64,000 bases of DNA, from positions 1,426,001 to 1,490,000 of the forward strand of contig NZ_CP085345.1 of NCBI RefSeq assembly GCF_020618415.1, in the 5' to 3' direction. The notes beneath the pieces are model-generated. The model was not told the DNA's origin, did not search any database, and was given only the letters and a program-made list of their open reading frames with translations. The DNA comes from Cupriavidus sp. MP-37. Lineage in GTDB: Bacteria > Pseudomonadota > Gammaproteobacteria > Burkholderiales > Burkholderiaceae. This document shows positions 50,942 to 61,226 of the stretch, piece by piece (position 1 is the first letter of the stretch; the number at the start of each line of letters is the position of its first letter). The position numbers and the translations under genes are program-made.

Positions 50942-52489
50942 ATGCAGTCAGAGCAGCAGCGCGCCCTGCGCAACACCATCCCCGACGCCATGGCCCGCGC
51001 GGTGCGGCGCAGCCCGGACAAGACCGCGATCCGTTTCGGCGAGCGGTCCTGGAGCTTTCGCCAGCTCGATGACGCCACCGCGCGCGTAGCCGGCGCGCTG
51101 GCCCAGTGGGGCCTGCGTCCCGGCGACCGCGTCGCCGCCTTCGGCAAGAACTCCGACGCCTATGTGCTGTTGTGGCTGGCCTGCCTGCGCAGCGGCCTGA
51201 TCCATGTGCCGGTGAATTTCTCGATGACGCGAGCCGAGGCCGAGTACATCGTCACGCAATCGGGCGCCAGCGCGATCTTTTCCGACCCGGCGCTGGCCGA
51301 GCGCGTCGACGGCCTGCCGTGCAAGGTCCGCGGCACGCTGCATGGCGGCGATCGTCGCACCGATATTCTCGCCGCGGCCGCCGACGGCCCCACGGTGCCG
51401 GTGTCCGACACTCTCGCTGAGTCCACGCCCGCGCAGATCCTGTACACCTCCGGCACCACCTCCGCGCCCAAGGGTGCCGTGCTGACGCATCGCGCGCTGC
51501 TGGCCGAATACTTCAGCACCATCGCCGCCTGCGATATCCGCGCGTCGGACTATTCGCTGGCGGCGCTACCGCTGTACCACTCGGCGCAGATGCATGTGTT
51601 CCTGATGCCGCTGCTGCTGTGCGGCGGCACCACGCTGATCGCCGACAGCCCGGAAGCCGGCTATTGCCTGCGCACCATCCACGCCGAGCGCATCACCAGC
51701 TTCTTTGCGCCGCCGACGGTCTGGATCGCGCTGCTGCGCCATGCGGAGTTCGAACCGGCCCGGCTGGGTATGCTGACCAAGGCCTACTACGGTGCCTCGA
51801 TCATGCCGGTGCCGGTGCTGCTGGAGCTGCAGGAGAAACTGCCGGCGCTGCGCTTCTACAACTGCTACGGGCAAAGCGAGATCGGGCCGCTGGCCACGGT
51901 GCTGGGACCCGACGAGCACGCCGCACGGCCGGCCTCGGCAGGGCGCCCGGTATTGAATGTCGAGACCCGCATCGTCGATGAAACCCTGCAGGACGTGCCG
52001 CCCGGCGAGCTGGGCGAGATCGTGCATCGCTCGCCGCAGTTGCTGACGCACTACTGGGACAAGCCGGAGCAGACCGCCGAAGCCTTCGCCGGCGGCTGGT
52101 TCCATTCGGGCGACCTCGGCTACATGGATGCCGAGGGCTACCTGTATGTGGTGGACCGGATCAAGGACGTGATCAACTCGGGCGGCGTGCTGGTGTCGAG
52201 CCGCGAAGTGGAAGAGTGCCTGTACACCCATGGCGCGGTGGCCGAGGCAGCGGTGTTCGCGCTGCCGCACCCGAAGTGGGTCGAGGCGGTGACGGCGTGC
52301 GTGGTGCGCAAGCGCGGCCACGACGACGCAACCGAGGAGGCACTGATCGCGCATGCGCGCCAGGCGCTGGCGCCGTTCAAGGTGCCCAAGCGCATCGTGT
52401 TCGTCGCGGACCTGCCGCGCAATACCGCGGGCAAGTTGCTCAAGCGCCAGCTGCGCGAGGAATACGCGCAGCTGTTCAGCAGAGACTGA
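50942..52489 (+). CDS. Acyl-CoA synthetase (AMP-binding, fatty-acid/aromatic-acid ligase)
   Basis: A 515-residue ANL-family ligase. The phosphate-binding loop is ILYTSGTTSAPKGAVLTH at about residue 162. YNCYGQSEIGPL, HSGDLGYMDAEGYLYVVDR and the C-terminal PRNTAGKLLKRQLRE (catalytic Lys) follow in the correct order. It activates a carboxylic acid by adenylation and forms a CoA ester. Specificity cannot be read reliably; FadD13-like fatty acyl is one guess. ATG 50942 has GGAG 7 bp upstream; ATG 50930 is in frame. Confidence 0.9.
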   Translation: MQSEQQRALRNTIPDAMARAVRRSPDKTAIRFGERSWSFRQLDDATARVAGALAQWGLRPGDRVAAFGKNSDAYVLLWLACLRSGLIHVPVNFSMTRAEAEYIVTQSGASAIFSDPALAERVDGLPCKVRGTLHGGDRRTDILAAAADGPTVPVSDTLAESTPAQILYTSGTTSAPKGAVLTHRALLAEYFSTIAACDIRASDYSLAALPLYHSAQMHVFLMPLLLCGGTTLIADSPEAGYCLRTIHAERITSFFAPPTVWIALLRHAEFEPARLGMLTKAYYGASIMPVPVLLELQEKLPALRFYNCYGQSEIGPLATVLGPDEHAARPASAGRPVLNVETRIVDETLQDVPPGELGEIVHRSPQLLTHYWDKPEQTAEAFAGGWFHSGDLGYMDAEGYLYVVDRIKDVINSGGVLVSSREVEECLYTHGAVAEAAVFALPHPKWVEAVTACVVRKRGHDDATEEALIAHARQALAPFKVPKRIVFVADLPRNTAGKLLKRQLREEYAQLFSRD

Positions 52490-52494
52490 CGCCT

Positions 52495-53166
52495 TCAGTA
52501 CGGCACGGCCACGCCGTTCTCGATCCTGACGCGATCGCCGATGCGCATCTGGTAGGCGTTGGACTGGGTCAGCGTCAGGTAGGCGTTGTCGCTGGTGCGC
52601 ACGCGCACGCGGTAGGCCGGGGCACTGCTGCCGGTGCGCTTCTCGACCTCGTTGCCGGCCACCGCCCCCACCACGGCGCCGCCGATCGTTGCCACGGTAT
52701 TGCCGCGCCCGCCGCCCACCTGGTGGCCCAGCAGCCCGCCGACGATGCCGCCGACCACGGCGCCCGCGCCGCTGGTCGATGGCGGCTGGCCCGGCACCAC
52801 CTCGATGCCCTCGACCCAGCCGTAGCGCACGCCGTAGGCCTGGTTGCCGTAGCCGTTGCCATAGCTGCCGTCCTGGTACGACGGCTGGGGATACGGCTGC
52901 TGCGGATACGAAGACTGCGGGTAGTCCTGCTGCGGATAGCCTTGCTGCGGGTAACCCTGTTGCGGATAGCCCTGCTGCGCCGGGTAACCGCTGATGGTGG
53001 TGCCGCCGCCGTAGCCGGTGCTGCCGTAGCCGTTGTTGCCATAGCCGCCGTAGCCCCCGCCATACCCTGCGCCATAGCCGTTGTCGTAGCCATACGGCGT
53101 GGCACACCCGGCCAGCGCACCGGCGCCAAGCACCGCAAGCACAACCGAACGAAGGGGGATGGACAT
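52495..53166 (-). CDS. Glycine-zipper 2TM lipoprotein with Tyr/Gln/Pro repeats
   Basis: A 223-residue lipoprotein with lipobox AGALAGC. Residues 24-60 are Tyr/Gly-rich (GYGAGYGGGYGGYGNNG), then QQGYPQ units repeat (about 62-100), followed by the glycine-zipper GAGAVVGGIVGGLLGHQVGGGRG and a second zipper GGAVVGAVAGNEVEK. The tail has RIGDRVRIENGVAVPY. The zipper part is like SlyB/Rcp17-kDa antigens that insert in or span the outer membrane. The repeat tract is unusual. It is convergent with the ligase gene, 5 bp between stops. Confidence 0.85.
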   Translation of the reverse strand: MSIPLRSVVLAVLGAGALAGCATPYGYDNGYGAGYGGGYGGYGNNGYGSTGYGGGTTISGYPAQQGYPQQGYPQQGYPQQDYPQSSYPQQPYPQPSYQDGSYGNGYGNQAYGVRYGWVEGIEVVPGQPPSTSGAGAVVGGIVGGLLGHQVGGGRGNTVATIGGAVVGAVAGNEVEKRTGSSAPAYRVRVRTSDNAYLTLTQSNAYQMRIGDRVRIENGVAVPY

Positions 53167-53296
53167 GTCAGGACTCCTGCGCGCTGCGCGTGTTGGGGAA
53201 TGCGCGCGAGTCTAGGGCCGCCGCCCGCCAGCGGGTGTCACCGGAGCTTGTGATTGGTAACCGCCTGTAACGGCCTGCGGTGCCGCCGCGGCAAGT

Positions 53297-53755
53297 TCAG
53301 CCGCGCTCCGCGCCGTCGTCGTTGAACTGCGTGATGCGGGCCACGCGGAACGCGCCGCGCAGCGATTCCAGCTCGGTCCGGTGCAGCATCGCCAGCCGGT
53401 TCAGGTAGCGCTCGCCCTTGGCCGTCAGGTGCACCTGCACCACGCGGCGATCCTCGGCGTTGAGCCGCCGCTTGACCAGCCCGGCGGCCTCGCAGCGATT
53501 GACCAGTGCCACCACGCCATGCTGCTTGGCCTGCAGACGCTCGGCCAGTTCGCCGATCGAGGCCCAGTCCTTGTCGGCACAGCCGCGGATATGCAGCAGC
53601 AGCAGGTATTGCTGCACCGTCAGGCCTTCCTCGCGCGCCGCGTCTTCGGAGAACCGCAGGAAGCGGCGCAGCTGGTAGCGGAAGTCGGACAGTGCCTCGA
53701 AGTCGGCCTTGCTGAGCGGGGCGGGTTGCGGCGACGAGGCGGACTTGCTGGGCAT
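53297..53755 (-). CDS. MarR-family transcriptional regulator
   Basis: A 152-residue winged-helix regulator: LSDFRYQLRRFLRFSEDAAREEGLT leads in, the HTH is IGELAERLQAKQHGVVALVNR, and the wing is NAEDRRVVQVHLTAKG. ATG at 53753-53755 is favoured. MarR proteins are repressors that respond to phenolic or oxidative ligands. Target genes are not apparent; it lies 130 bp upstream of the glycine-zipper lipoprotein gene on the same strand and might control it. Confidence 0.88.
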   Translation of the reverse strand: MPSKSASSPQPAPLSKADFEALSDFRYQLRRFLRFSEDAAREEGLTVQQYLLLLHIRGCADKDWASIGELAERLQAKQHGVVALVNRCEAAGLVKRRLNAEDRRVVQVHLTAKGERYLNRLAMLHRTELESLRGAFRVARITQFNDDGAERG

Positions 53756-53942
53756 GGGCGGCAAAAAACGCGAAAGGGAAAGAAGGCGCGGCAATCCGCG
53801 CAAACCCCAGGCGGGGCGCTCGCAATTATAGGGGCCGCACGGCGCACCGGCAGCCGATCCCGGTTTGCGCCGTGCGCGCGCCCGGCTATGGCAGAATCTG
53901 TGCGGTTGCAGACACCTTCACCCGTCACCGGAAAACGCACCG

Positions 53943-54503
53943 ATGTTCTCGGAAATCGCTCTCTTCCTGCTGGATACCGTCTTTACCCTGTTCGGCATGG
54001 CGCTGCTGCTGCGCGTCTGGATGCAGCTGACGCGGCTGCCCACGCGCAACCCGGTCTCGCAAGGCGTGTTCCAGATCACCGACTGGCTGGTGCGGCCGCT
54101 GCGCCGGATCATCCCGGGCGTGGGCGGCATCGACTGGGCCACGATCCTGGCCGCGTGGCTGACCGCGGTGGTGTTCCTGGCGCTGGTCGCGCTGATCAGC
54201 GGCATCGACCTGCCCGGCTTCATCCCCGCCATGCTGCTGACCGCCGTGCTCTATGTGCTGAAGTGGGCCATCAGCCTGGTGATGTGGGTCACGCTGCTGA
54301 TGGCGATCCTGTCGTGGGTCAACCCGCATTCGCCGATCACCCCGGCCATCGACCACCTGACCGCGCCGGTGCTGCGCCCGATCCAGCGCGTGGTGCCGCG
54401 CCTGGGCGGCTTCGATGTCTCGCCGCTGGTGCTGTTCGTGATTGCGCAGATCCTGCTGATGGTCATCGCCCGGCTGGGTGCCGGCATCATCGGCCTGCAC
54501 TGA
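53943..54503 (+). CDS. YggT-family integral membrane protein
   Basis: A 186-residue inner-membrane protein with two YGGT repeats, each with two TM helices and the signature LLRVWMQL...NPVSQGVFQITDWLVRPLRRIIPG and LLMAILSWVNPHSPITPAIDHLTAPVLRPIQRVVP. The family is widespread and linked to osmotic/division functions, mechanism unclear. ATG 53943 puts the first TM at the N-terminus. Confidence 0.9.
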   Translation: MFSEIALFLLDTVFTLFGMALLLRVWMQLTRLPTRNPVSQGVFQITDWLVRPLRRIIPGVGGIDWATILAAWLTAVVFLALVALISGIDLPGFIPAMLLTAVLYVLKWAISLVMWVTLLMAILSWVNPHSPITPAIDHLTAPVLRPIQRVVPRLGGFDVSPLVLFVIAQILLMVIARLGAGIIGLH

Positions 54504-54551
54504 CGGCATCGGGGGCGCAGGACCGGCGCAACGCCTTCGCCGACTGCGCCC

Positions 54552-55538
54552 TCAACCCGCCGTGCGCGCCTCGCCCGGCGCGAGCCCGTCCGCGGCGGCA
54601 TCCAGCCCCGCATCCCGCGCCGTCTCGGCGTCCCCCTCCGGCGGCAACTCCGACACCATCATCGATTCGATCGCTTCCATGAAGGCGCGCACCTTGCGCG
54701 GCTGCAGGCGCCGGTCGGGCAGCAGCGCGAACACGCGCAGCGGCGGCAGCGGATAGTCAGGCAGCACGCGCACCAGCCGGCCTTGCGCAACCTCGGCCTC
54801 GCAATAGATCACCGACAGCCGGGCGATGCCCAGCCCCGCCAGCGCGCCCTGCAGGCGCAGCTCGGCGTTGTGGGTCTGCATGCGCGGGCGGATCGGCACC
54901 GATACGGTCTGGCCGTCGCGAGTGAATTCCCACACCGTGTCGCCGGGCGTGGTCAGCGTCGGCATATTGGCCAGGTCTTCCGGGCGCAGCTGCGCCGGCA
55001 GGCTGGCCGCCAGCGCCGGCGCGGCGAACAGGCCGCGTTCGACATGGTAGATGCGGCGCGCCACCGTGCCCGAATCAGGCAGGTCGGCGTCGACGATGAC
55101 AAAGGCGACGTCAAAGCCGTCGCGGATCGGATCGACCAGGCCCTGCGTGATTTCCACCGCCACATCCAGCGCGGGGTGTGCCGCCAGCGTGCGGCAGATC
55201 ACCCCGCCCAGTTGCTGCGCGCCGAATTCATAAGGCGTGGCGATGCGCAGCACGCCCTGCACGCGCTCTTCGCGCGCCAGTGTTTCCTGGCGGATCTCGC
55301 GCAGCCGCGCGAACAGCGGCGCGACATCGCGATACACCGCCTTGCCCGCATCGGTGAGGCGCATGCGGCGCGTGGTGCGCTCCAGCAGCTTGGCGCCGAT
55401 GGCGGTTTCCAGCCGCGCGACCGCGGCCGACACGCGCGACTTGGGACAGTCAAGCTGCTCTGCCGCGGCCGTGAACGTGCCCTGCTCGACCACGCAGCAG
55501 AACGCCTCCCAGTCATTCCATTGGATTGTTTCGTTCAC
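54552..55538 (-). CDS. LysR-family regulator, divergent from MFS efflux gene
   Basis: A 328-residue LysR protein of the CrgA/DhcR-like clade, with HTH EQGTFTAAAEQLDCPKSRVSAAVARLE and effector domain starting GVLRIATPYEFGAQQLGGV. A GTG at 55536-55538 is preferred; TTG 55559 would add seven residues. It is divergent from the MFS transporter at 55600 with a 61-bp gap, so it most likely controls that gene. C-terminal Ala/Glu/Gly tail is disordered. Confidence 0.86.
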   Translation of the reverse strand: MNETIQWNDWEAFCCVVEQGTFTAAAEQLDCPKSRVSAAVARLETAIGAKLLERTTRRMRLTDAGKAVYRDVAPLFARLREIRQETLAREERVQGVLRIATPYEFGAQQLGGVICRTLAAHPALDVAVEITQGLVDPIRDGFDVAFVIVDADLPDSGTVARRIYHVERGLFAAPALAASLPAQLRPEDLANMPTLTTPGDTVWEFTRDGQTVSVPIRPRMQTHNAELRLQGALAGLGIARLSVIYCEAEVAQGRLVRVLPDYPLPPLRVFALLPDRRLQPRKVRAFMEAIESMMVSELPPEGDAETARDAGLDAAADGLAPGEARTAG

Positions 55539-55599
55539 CGGACAATGTTTCCCTGACAACCTGTAGTTCTCGACGGTGGGCCTACATTATGCTTGAGCG

Positions 55600-57210
55600 A
55601 TGCAACAAACGCCTGTCCAGGCTGGATCGGACGCGCTAGCCCCCGCCATTCCAGCCATCCCCGCCCCCGCCGCCCCCGGCACCACTACCTCCCCGCGCCC
55701 GCGCATGCAGATCGCCAGTCACCCCGAGATGGGTCACTGGCGTCTTTCATTGTTCGGTTTGACGCTGGGGCTGGTGACCGGCATCGACTTCTCTTCCACG
55801 CTGATGATGGGCGTGGCCAGCCAGCATATCCAGGGCGGCGTGGGCGCTGCGCCGGAAGACTACCTGTACGCGATCTCGGCCTACGCCGCCACCGCGGTGC
55901 TGATGAACATGGTGCTGGACCAGCTCGCGCGGCGCATCACGTACAAGCGCTTCACCATGGTGTCGCTGCTGGTGTTTATCGCGGGCTCGCTGATCTGCGC
56001 CGAGTTTGCCAGTCCGGCCGGGCTGATCAGCGGCAAGGCGGTGCAGGGGCTGGGCGCGGGCGGCCTGTTCGCGGCCTCGCGCATCCTGGTGCAGCTGGTG
56101 TCGACGCCGGCCGAGCGCGCGCCGCTGATGCTGCGCTTTGGCGGCGGCGCGTTCTCGATGCTGGCGATCACGCCCTGGCTGACCAGCATCTTCCTGGACG
56201 ATATCGGCTGGCGCGCGGTGTTCCTGTTCCAGGCCGGCATTGCGCTGCCGGTGCTGCTGTCGGTCGCGCTGACCTATCCGACGCGCGCGGCGCGCGATCC
56301 GCATCCGCCGGTGTCGACGCTGGACTGGCCCGCCGCGATCGCCGCCGCACTGGGCGCGCTGGTGTTCCTGCATACGCTGCAGGAAATGCGCTACACGCGC
56401 TTCTTCAGCTCGCTGGAAATGCCGCTGGCCGCGCTGTGCGGCGTGGCGCTGTTTGCCTTCAGCGGCTGGCGGCTGTATCGCCATCCGGACCCGTGGATCG
56501 ACTTCTCGCGCCTGGCCGGGCGCCAGTACCTGTACGGGTTGGGCTTCTACACGCTGTATTACCTGCTGTCGTCGGCGTGGTCGTTCCTGCTGCCGACGCT
56601 GACGCAGACCGGGCTGGGGCTGACCTTCCGCACCACCTGCATGCTGCTGTCGACCAGCGGCACGGTTTCCGCCATCGGCGCCATCGTGATCACGCTGGGC
56701 ATGGCACTGGTGTTCCGCAAGCGGCGCGTGATCGCGATCGGCTTTGTCATCTACGCGTGCGCGGCGATGCTGCTGTCGCACCAGCTGATGCCGGGCGCGC
56801 CGGATTACGCGCTGGTGCCGGTGGTGCTGCTCGAAGGACTGACGCCGGTGCTGCTGATGGTGCAGGTGGCGTCGATGACCTACCTGGAAGTGCCGGTCGA
56901 GGACTTCTCGCACGCCTACCAGTTCAAGAACGTGTGCAAGCAGATCGCCTCGGCGATGGGCACCGGGCTGGCCAGCGTCTTCATGCAGGACGGCCTGGCG
57001 CAGCACCGCACTCACCTGGTGGAGCACATCACCCGCTTCAACCCGGGGCTGCAGATGCCCGACGCACTGTCCGCCGCGGGACTGGCCAAGATCTCGCAGG
57101 AAGTCGACCGGCAAGCCACGCTGCTCGCCGGCATGGACCTGCTGCATGGCTTTGCCGCGTTGTGCGTGGTGGCGGCGGTGTTCGTGCTGGTGCAGCGCAG
57201 CTTCCGCTGA
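55600..57210 (+). CDS. MFS transporter, DHA2/EmrB-like drug efflux
   Basis: A 536-residue inner-membrane protein with about 14 hydrophobic segments and a polar Pro/Ala-rich N-terminus of about 45 residues. ARRITYKRFTMVSLLVFIAGSL and GLGAGGLFAASRILVQ are DHA2-type. EmrB-type members expel drugs or aromatic compounds. The ATG 55600 start lacks a strong ribosome site; an internal ATG at 55705 (MQIASHPEMGHW) would remove only polar sequence. It is paired with the divergent LysR gene. Confidence 0.87.
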   Translation: MQQTPVQAGSDALAPAIPAIPAPAAPGTTTSPRPRMQIASHPEMGHWRLSLFGLTLGLVTGIDFSSTLMMGVASQHIQGGVGAAPEDYLYAISAYAATAVLMNMVLDQLARRITYKRFTMVSLLVFIAGSLICAEFASPAGLISGKAVQGLGAGGLFAASRILVQLVSTPAERAPLMLRFGGGAFSMLAITPWLTSIFLDDIGWRAVFLFQAGIALPVLLSVALTYPTRAARDPHPPVSTLDWPAAIAAALGALVFLHTLQEMRYTRFFSSLEMPLAALCGVALFAFSGWRLYRHPDPWIDFSRLAGRQYLYGLGFYTLYYLLSSAWSFLLPTLTQTGLGLTFRTTCMLLSTSGTVSAIGAIVITLGMALVFRKRRVIAIGFVIYACAAMLLSHQLMPGAPDYALVPVVLLEGLTPVLLMVQVASMTYLEVPVEDFSHAYQFKNVCKQIASAMGTGLASVFMQDGLAQHRTHLVEHITRFNPGLQMPDALSAAGLAKISQEVDRQATLLAGMDLLHGFAALCVVAAVFVLVQRSFR

Positions 57211-57316
57211 CGCCAAGGCTGGCCGGGCCGGGGGCCGGCACTGGCGCAATCCCGGCATTTCCTCTACCCTTTCGGCCTTTCCGTGCCAATCCGGCGAACC
57301 GCGCCGGGCTACGCAG

Positions 57317-58156
57317 ATGGCCAGTTCCACCGATTCCCGCCAGACCCCGCCGCCAGCATCGCCGACCGCCGACAGCGCCGCCGCGCCCGAAAAGCCGAGC
57401 GACAGCTATGTGCAGTCCTTTGCACGCGGGCTGTCGGTCATCCGGGCCTTCAATGCGCAGCACCCGGCCCAGACCCTGACCGAAATCGCCCAGGCCAGCG
57501 GCCTGACGCGCGCCGGCGCGCGCCGCATCCTGCTGACGCTGGTGGGGCTGGGCTATGTGCAGGCCGACGGGCGCCTGTTCCGGCTCACGCCCAAGATCCT
57601 CGACCTGGGCTTCGCCTACCTCACCTCGATGCCGTTCTGGAACCTGGCCGAGCCGATCATGGAGGCGCTGTCGCAGCAGGTCCATGAAAGCTGCTCGATC
57701 TCGGTACTGGACGGCACCGAGATCGTCTACGTGCTGCGCGTGCCGGCGCGCAAGATCATGACCATCAACCTGTCGATCGGCAGCCGCCTGCCGGCGTATT
57801 GCTCGTCGATGGGACGGGTGCTGCTGGCCGGGCTGAGCGAGCCCGAGCTCGACAGCGTGCTGCGCGCCACCGACCTGCGCGCGCGCACCGGGCGCACCGT
57901 GACGGATGTGGACGCGCTCAAGGCCATCGTCGCCGATATCCGCCAGCGCGGCTGGGCTCTGAACGACCAAGAGCTGGAGGAAGGACTGGTGTCGCTGGCC
58001 GCGCCGATCCGCAACCGCGCCGGCCACACCATCGCCGCCATCAACATCAGCGGCCAGGCGAATCGCACCAGCGCGCAGGAGATGCTGGAGCGCTTCCTGC
58101 CGCCGCTGCTCGAGGCTTCCGAGAAGATCTCCGGGCTGGTCGGGCTGCGCACCTGA
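57317..58156 (+). CDS. IclR-family regulator, PcaR/PobR-like
   Basis: A 279-residue regulator. The HTH is at about residues 50-90 (TLTEIAQASGLTRAGARRIL), preceded by SFARGLSVIRAFN. The effector domain has LSIGSRLPAYCSSMGRVLLAG and QELEEGLVSLAAPI, which closely resemble PcaR/PcaU. PcaR binds beta-ketoadipate and activates pcaIJ. The site at 22284-22298 is of PcaR type, 35 kb away, so this may be its regulator. Other IclR aromatic-acid regulators are possible. It is convergent with the dioxygenase gene 16 bp away. Confidence 0.85.
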   Translation: MASSTDSRQTPPPASPTADSAAAPEKPSDSYVQSFARGLSVIRAFNAQHPAQTLTEIAQASGLTRAGARRILLTLVGLGYVQADGRLFRLTPKILDLGFAYLTSMPFWNLAEPIMEALSQQVHESCSISVLDGTEIVYVLRVPARKIMTINLSIGSRLPAYCSSMGRVLLAGLSEPELDSVLRATDLRARTGRTVTDVDALKAIVADIRQRGWALNDQELEEGLVSLAAPIRNRAGHTIAAINISGQANRTSAQEMLERFLPPLLEASEKISGLVGLRT

Positions 58157-58172
58157 GCGCAGCCGCGCCGGC

Positions 58173-58994
58173 TCAGACCGCCGCGGGCAGCTCCACGCTG
58201 CCGAACTCGGCCGAGCGCGTGCCCTCCAGCGGCCGGTTGCTGGCGCCGAAATACGCGAACGCCACCGACAGCTTGACCGCATTGGACGCATTGCGGCCGG
58301 CCGCATGGAACAGCCGGCTGTCGAAGCACAGCACATCGCCGCGGTGCAGCGCCAGCGGCTGCGCGGCATCCAGCAGCGGCTGGCTGGCCGGGTGCGCCTC
58401 GATCAGGAATTCGGCCGGGTCCAGCTGGCCGGGCTCGAGCTTCGCCTGGTGCGAGCCCGGGATGACGCGCAGCACGCCATTGCGCTCGTCCTCGTCGCCC
58501 AGCGCCAGCCACACCGTCACCAGTTCCGGGCGCGCGAACGACCAGTAGCGCGTATCGCGGTGCCAGCCGGTCTGGCTGCCGTAGTGCGGATGCTTGGTCA
58601 TCACGCAGTTGTGATGCGCCAGCGTGATGCGGGCGGGCTCGCCGAGCAGGGCCTGCACCACGGCGACCAGCTTCGGATCGCTGGCCCAGCGGCGGAACAC
58701 CGCATCGCGCCCGTAGGCCTGGCGCAGGCGCCTGACGGTGCCGCCGCCGGCGGCATCGCGCGTGGCCGGGGCACCCGGATAGCCGAGATCGGCCTCGAAC
58801 TCCACCGGCGGCACCGCCGCGGCCAGGTGCTGGCGCGTCACCGCCTCCAGCGCCGCGCACGCCGGCTCGTCGGCAAAGCCGCGCAGGATCACGAAACCGT
58901 TGGCATGGAAAGCCTGCACCAGGCGCGGCAGCGCGCCGGCATCGGCGGACAGGGTGGAAGCGGGCAGGTCGGCGCGGGGATCCAGCGAGGTCAT
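58173..58994 (-). CDS. Phytanoyl-CoA dioxygenase (PhyH) family Fe(II)/2-oxoglutarate oxygenase
   Basis: A 273-residue double-stranded beta-helix enzyme. Iron ligands appear as the HxD of TGWHRDTRYW and the distal His of DSRLFHAAGRN; NVAxx-like HHNCVMTKHPHYGSQ precedes. It hydroxylates an unknown substrate with Fe(II), O2 and 2-oxoglutarate in the cytoplasm. ATG 58994 is favoured over an extension of six residues. It is divergent from moxR across 268 bp that hold nothing recognisable. Confidence 0.84.
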   Translation of the reverse strand: MTSLDPRADLPASTLSADAGALPRLVQAFHANGFVILRGFADEPACAALEAVTRQHLAAAVPPVEFEADLGYPGAPATRDAAGGGTVRRLRQAYGRDAVFRRWASDPKLVAVVQALLGEPARITLAHHNCVMTKHPHYGSQTGWHRDTRYWSFARPELVTVWLALGDEDERNGVLRVIPGSHQAKLEPGQLDPAEFLIEAHPASQPLLDAAQPLALHRGDVLCFDSRLFHAAGRNASNAVKLSVAFAYFGASNRPLEGTRSAEFGSVELPAAV

Positions 58995-59262
58995 TGCAGC
59001 AGTGCGGCGCAAGGCCGCGCAAAGAGGCGGAAACAGGAACAGGGCCGCGGTGGCCCGACAGCCTCATGATGCCAGAACCCGCGCCATCTGGCGCAGGCGC
59101 CGCATCCGCATCCGCATCCAGAAGGCCGCGCCGCGCCATCGGCCCGTGCGTACGGCAACAGACGGTAGCGCATGCCGTGCGCGCCGCTACAATGCGCTGG
59201 ACTTTGCCCGATAATTCCAGCACCCACCGCGATTTTTTCAGGCCCTTGCGCCGAGGTCCCAC

Positions 59263-60189
<927 letters not shown>

Positions 60190-60194
60190 GCGCC

Positions 60195-61226
60195 ATGGCG
60201 GCGCGCAAGGGCGTGCTCGGCGGCACGCCACGCCTCGCCCGGCGCCGCACAGCCAGCCGGCGCCCGGCAAGTGGCGCGGGCGGCGTGGTGCTGCTGGACC
60301 GCCGCCATCTCTATATCCTGCCCACGCGCGGCGGCATCGGCTTTGCGGTGGTGCTGGCCGCGATGCTGATGACCTCGCTGAACTACAACATCAGCCTGGG
60401 TTTTGCGCTGACCTTCATGCTGGCGGGAATCGGCATGTCATGCCTGTGGCTGGCCTATCGCAACCTGCTTGATCTTGCCGTGGCCGCGGGACCGGTGGCG
60501 GCAGTCCATGCCGGGCAGGATGCCGTCTTCCACCTGCGTGTCGACAGCCGTGGTGGCGACGCCCGCATCGGCATCGAGGCGCGCGTGCCCGCCATGCCGG
60601 AAGTTGCTGCCGCGACGCTCACGCTCGATCCCAATGCCAGCGGCATGCTGGCACTGCACGTGCCGGCGCCACGCCGCGGCCGCCTGGCGCTGCCGCGCGT
60701 GACGATTGCCAGCCGCTTTCCGTTCGGCCTGTTCCATGTCTGGAGCCATGCGGACCTGGAGTTGTCGACGCTGGTCTACCCGGCGCCGGAACCCGGTGCC
60801 CCGCCGCCCCCGCCCGTGCATCGCCCCGACGCCGACAACGGCACGCACGCCGCCGCCAGCGCTGCGAGCAGCGAAGACGGCATCGACCAGCTGCGCCGCT
60901 ACCGCAGCGGCGACCCGCTGCACCGCATCGCCTGGAAGCACAGCGCGCGCACCGGCCGCTGGCTCAGCCGCGCCGGCGAGCCGCCGTGGCAGCCGGCGCG
61001 CTGGCTGGACTGGCACGCGCTGCCCGCGGGCATGGAGGCCGAGGCCCGGCTGTCGCGCCTGTGCGCATGGCTGCTTGCCGCCGGCGACGAGGCCGAGATC
61101 GGCCTGCGCCTGCCCGGCATCGAACTGCCGCCGGCGCGCGGCGCCAGCCACCGGCGCGCCTGCCTCGAAGCGCTGGCCTTGTGGCCACAGCGTCCTGGCA
61201 CATACCGCGCCGCGGACCAGGCATGA
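60195..61226 (+). CDS. DUF58 domain protein
   Basis: A 343-residue protein with an N-terminal TM pair (GIGFAVVLAAMLMTSLNYNISLGFALTFMLAGI) and the C-terminal DUF58 core (YRSGDPLHRIAWKHSARTGRWL). The family links MoxR ATPases to transglutaminases, and its biochemical role is unknown. The stop overlaps the next gene as ATGA. Confidence 0.9.
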   Translation: MAARKGVLGGTPRLARRRTASRRPASGAGGVVLLDRRHLYILPTRGGIGFAVVLAAMLMTSLNYNISLGFALTFMLAGIGMSCLWLAYRNLLDLAVAAGPVAAVHAGQDAVFHLRVDSRGGDARIGIEARVPAMPEVAAATLTLDPNASGMLALHVPAPRRGRLALPRVTIASRFPFGLFHVWSHADLELSTLVYPAPEPGAPPPPPVHRPDADNGTHAAASAASSEDGIDQLRRYRSGDPLHRIAWKHSARTGRWLSRAGEPPWQPARWLDWHALPAGMEAEARLSRLCAWLLAAGDEAEIGLRLPGIELPPARGASHRRACLEALALWPQRPGTYRAADQA

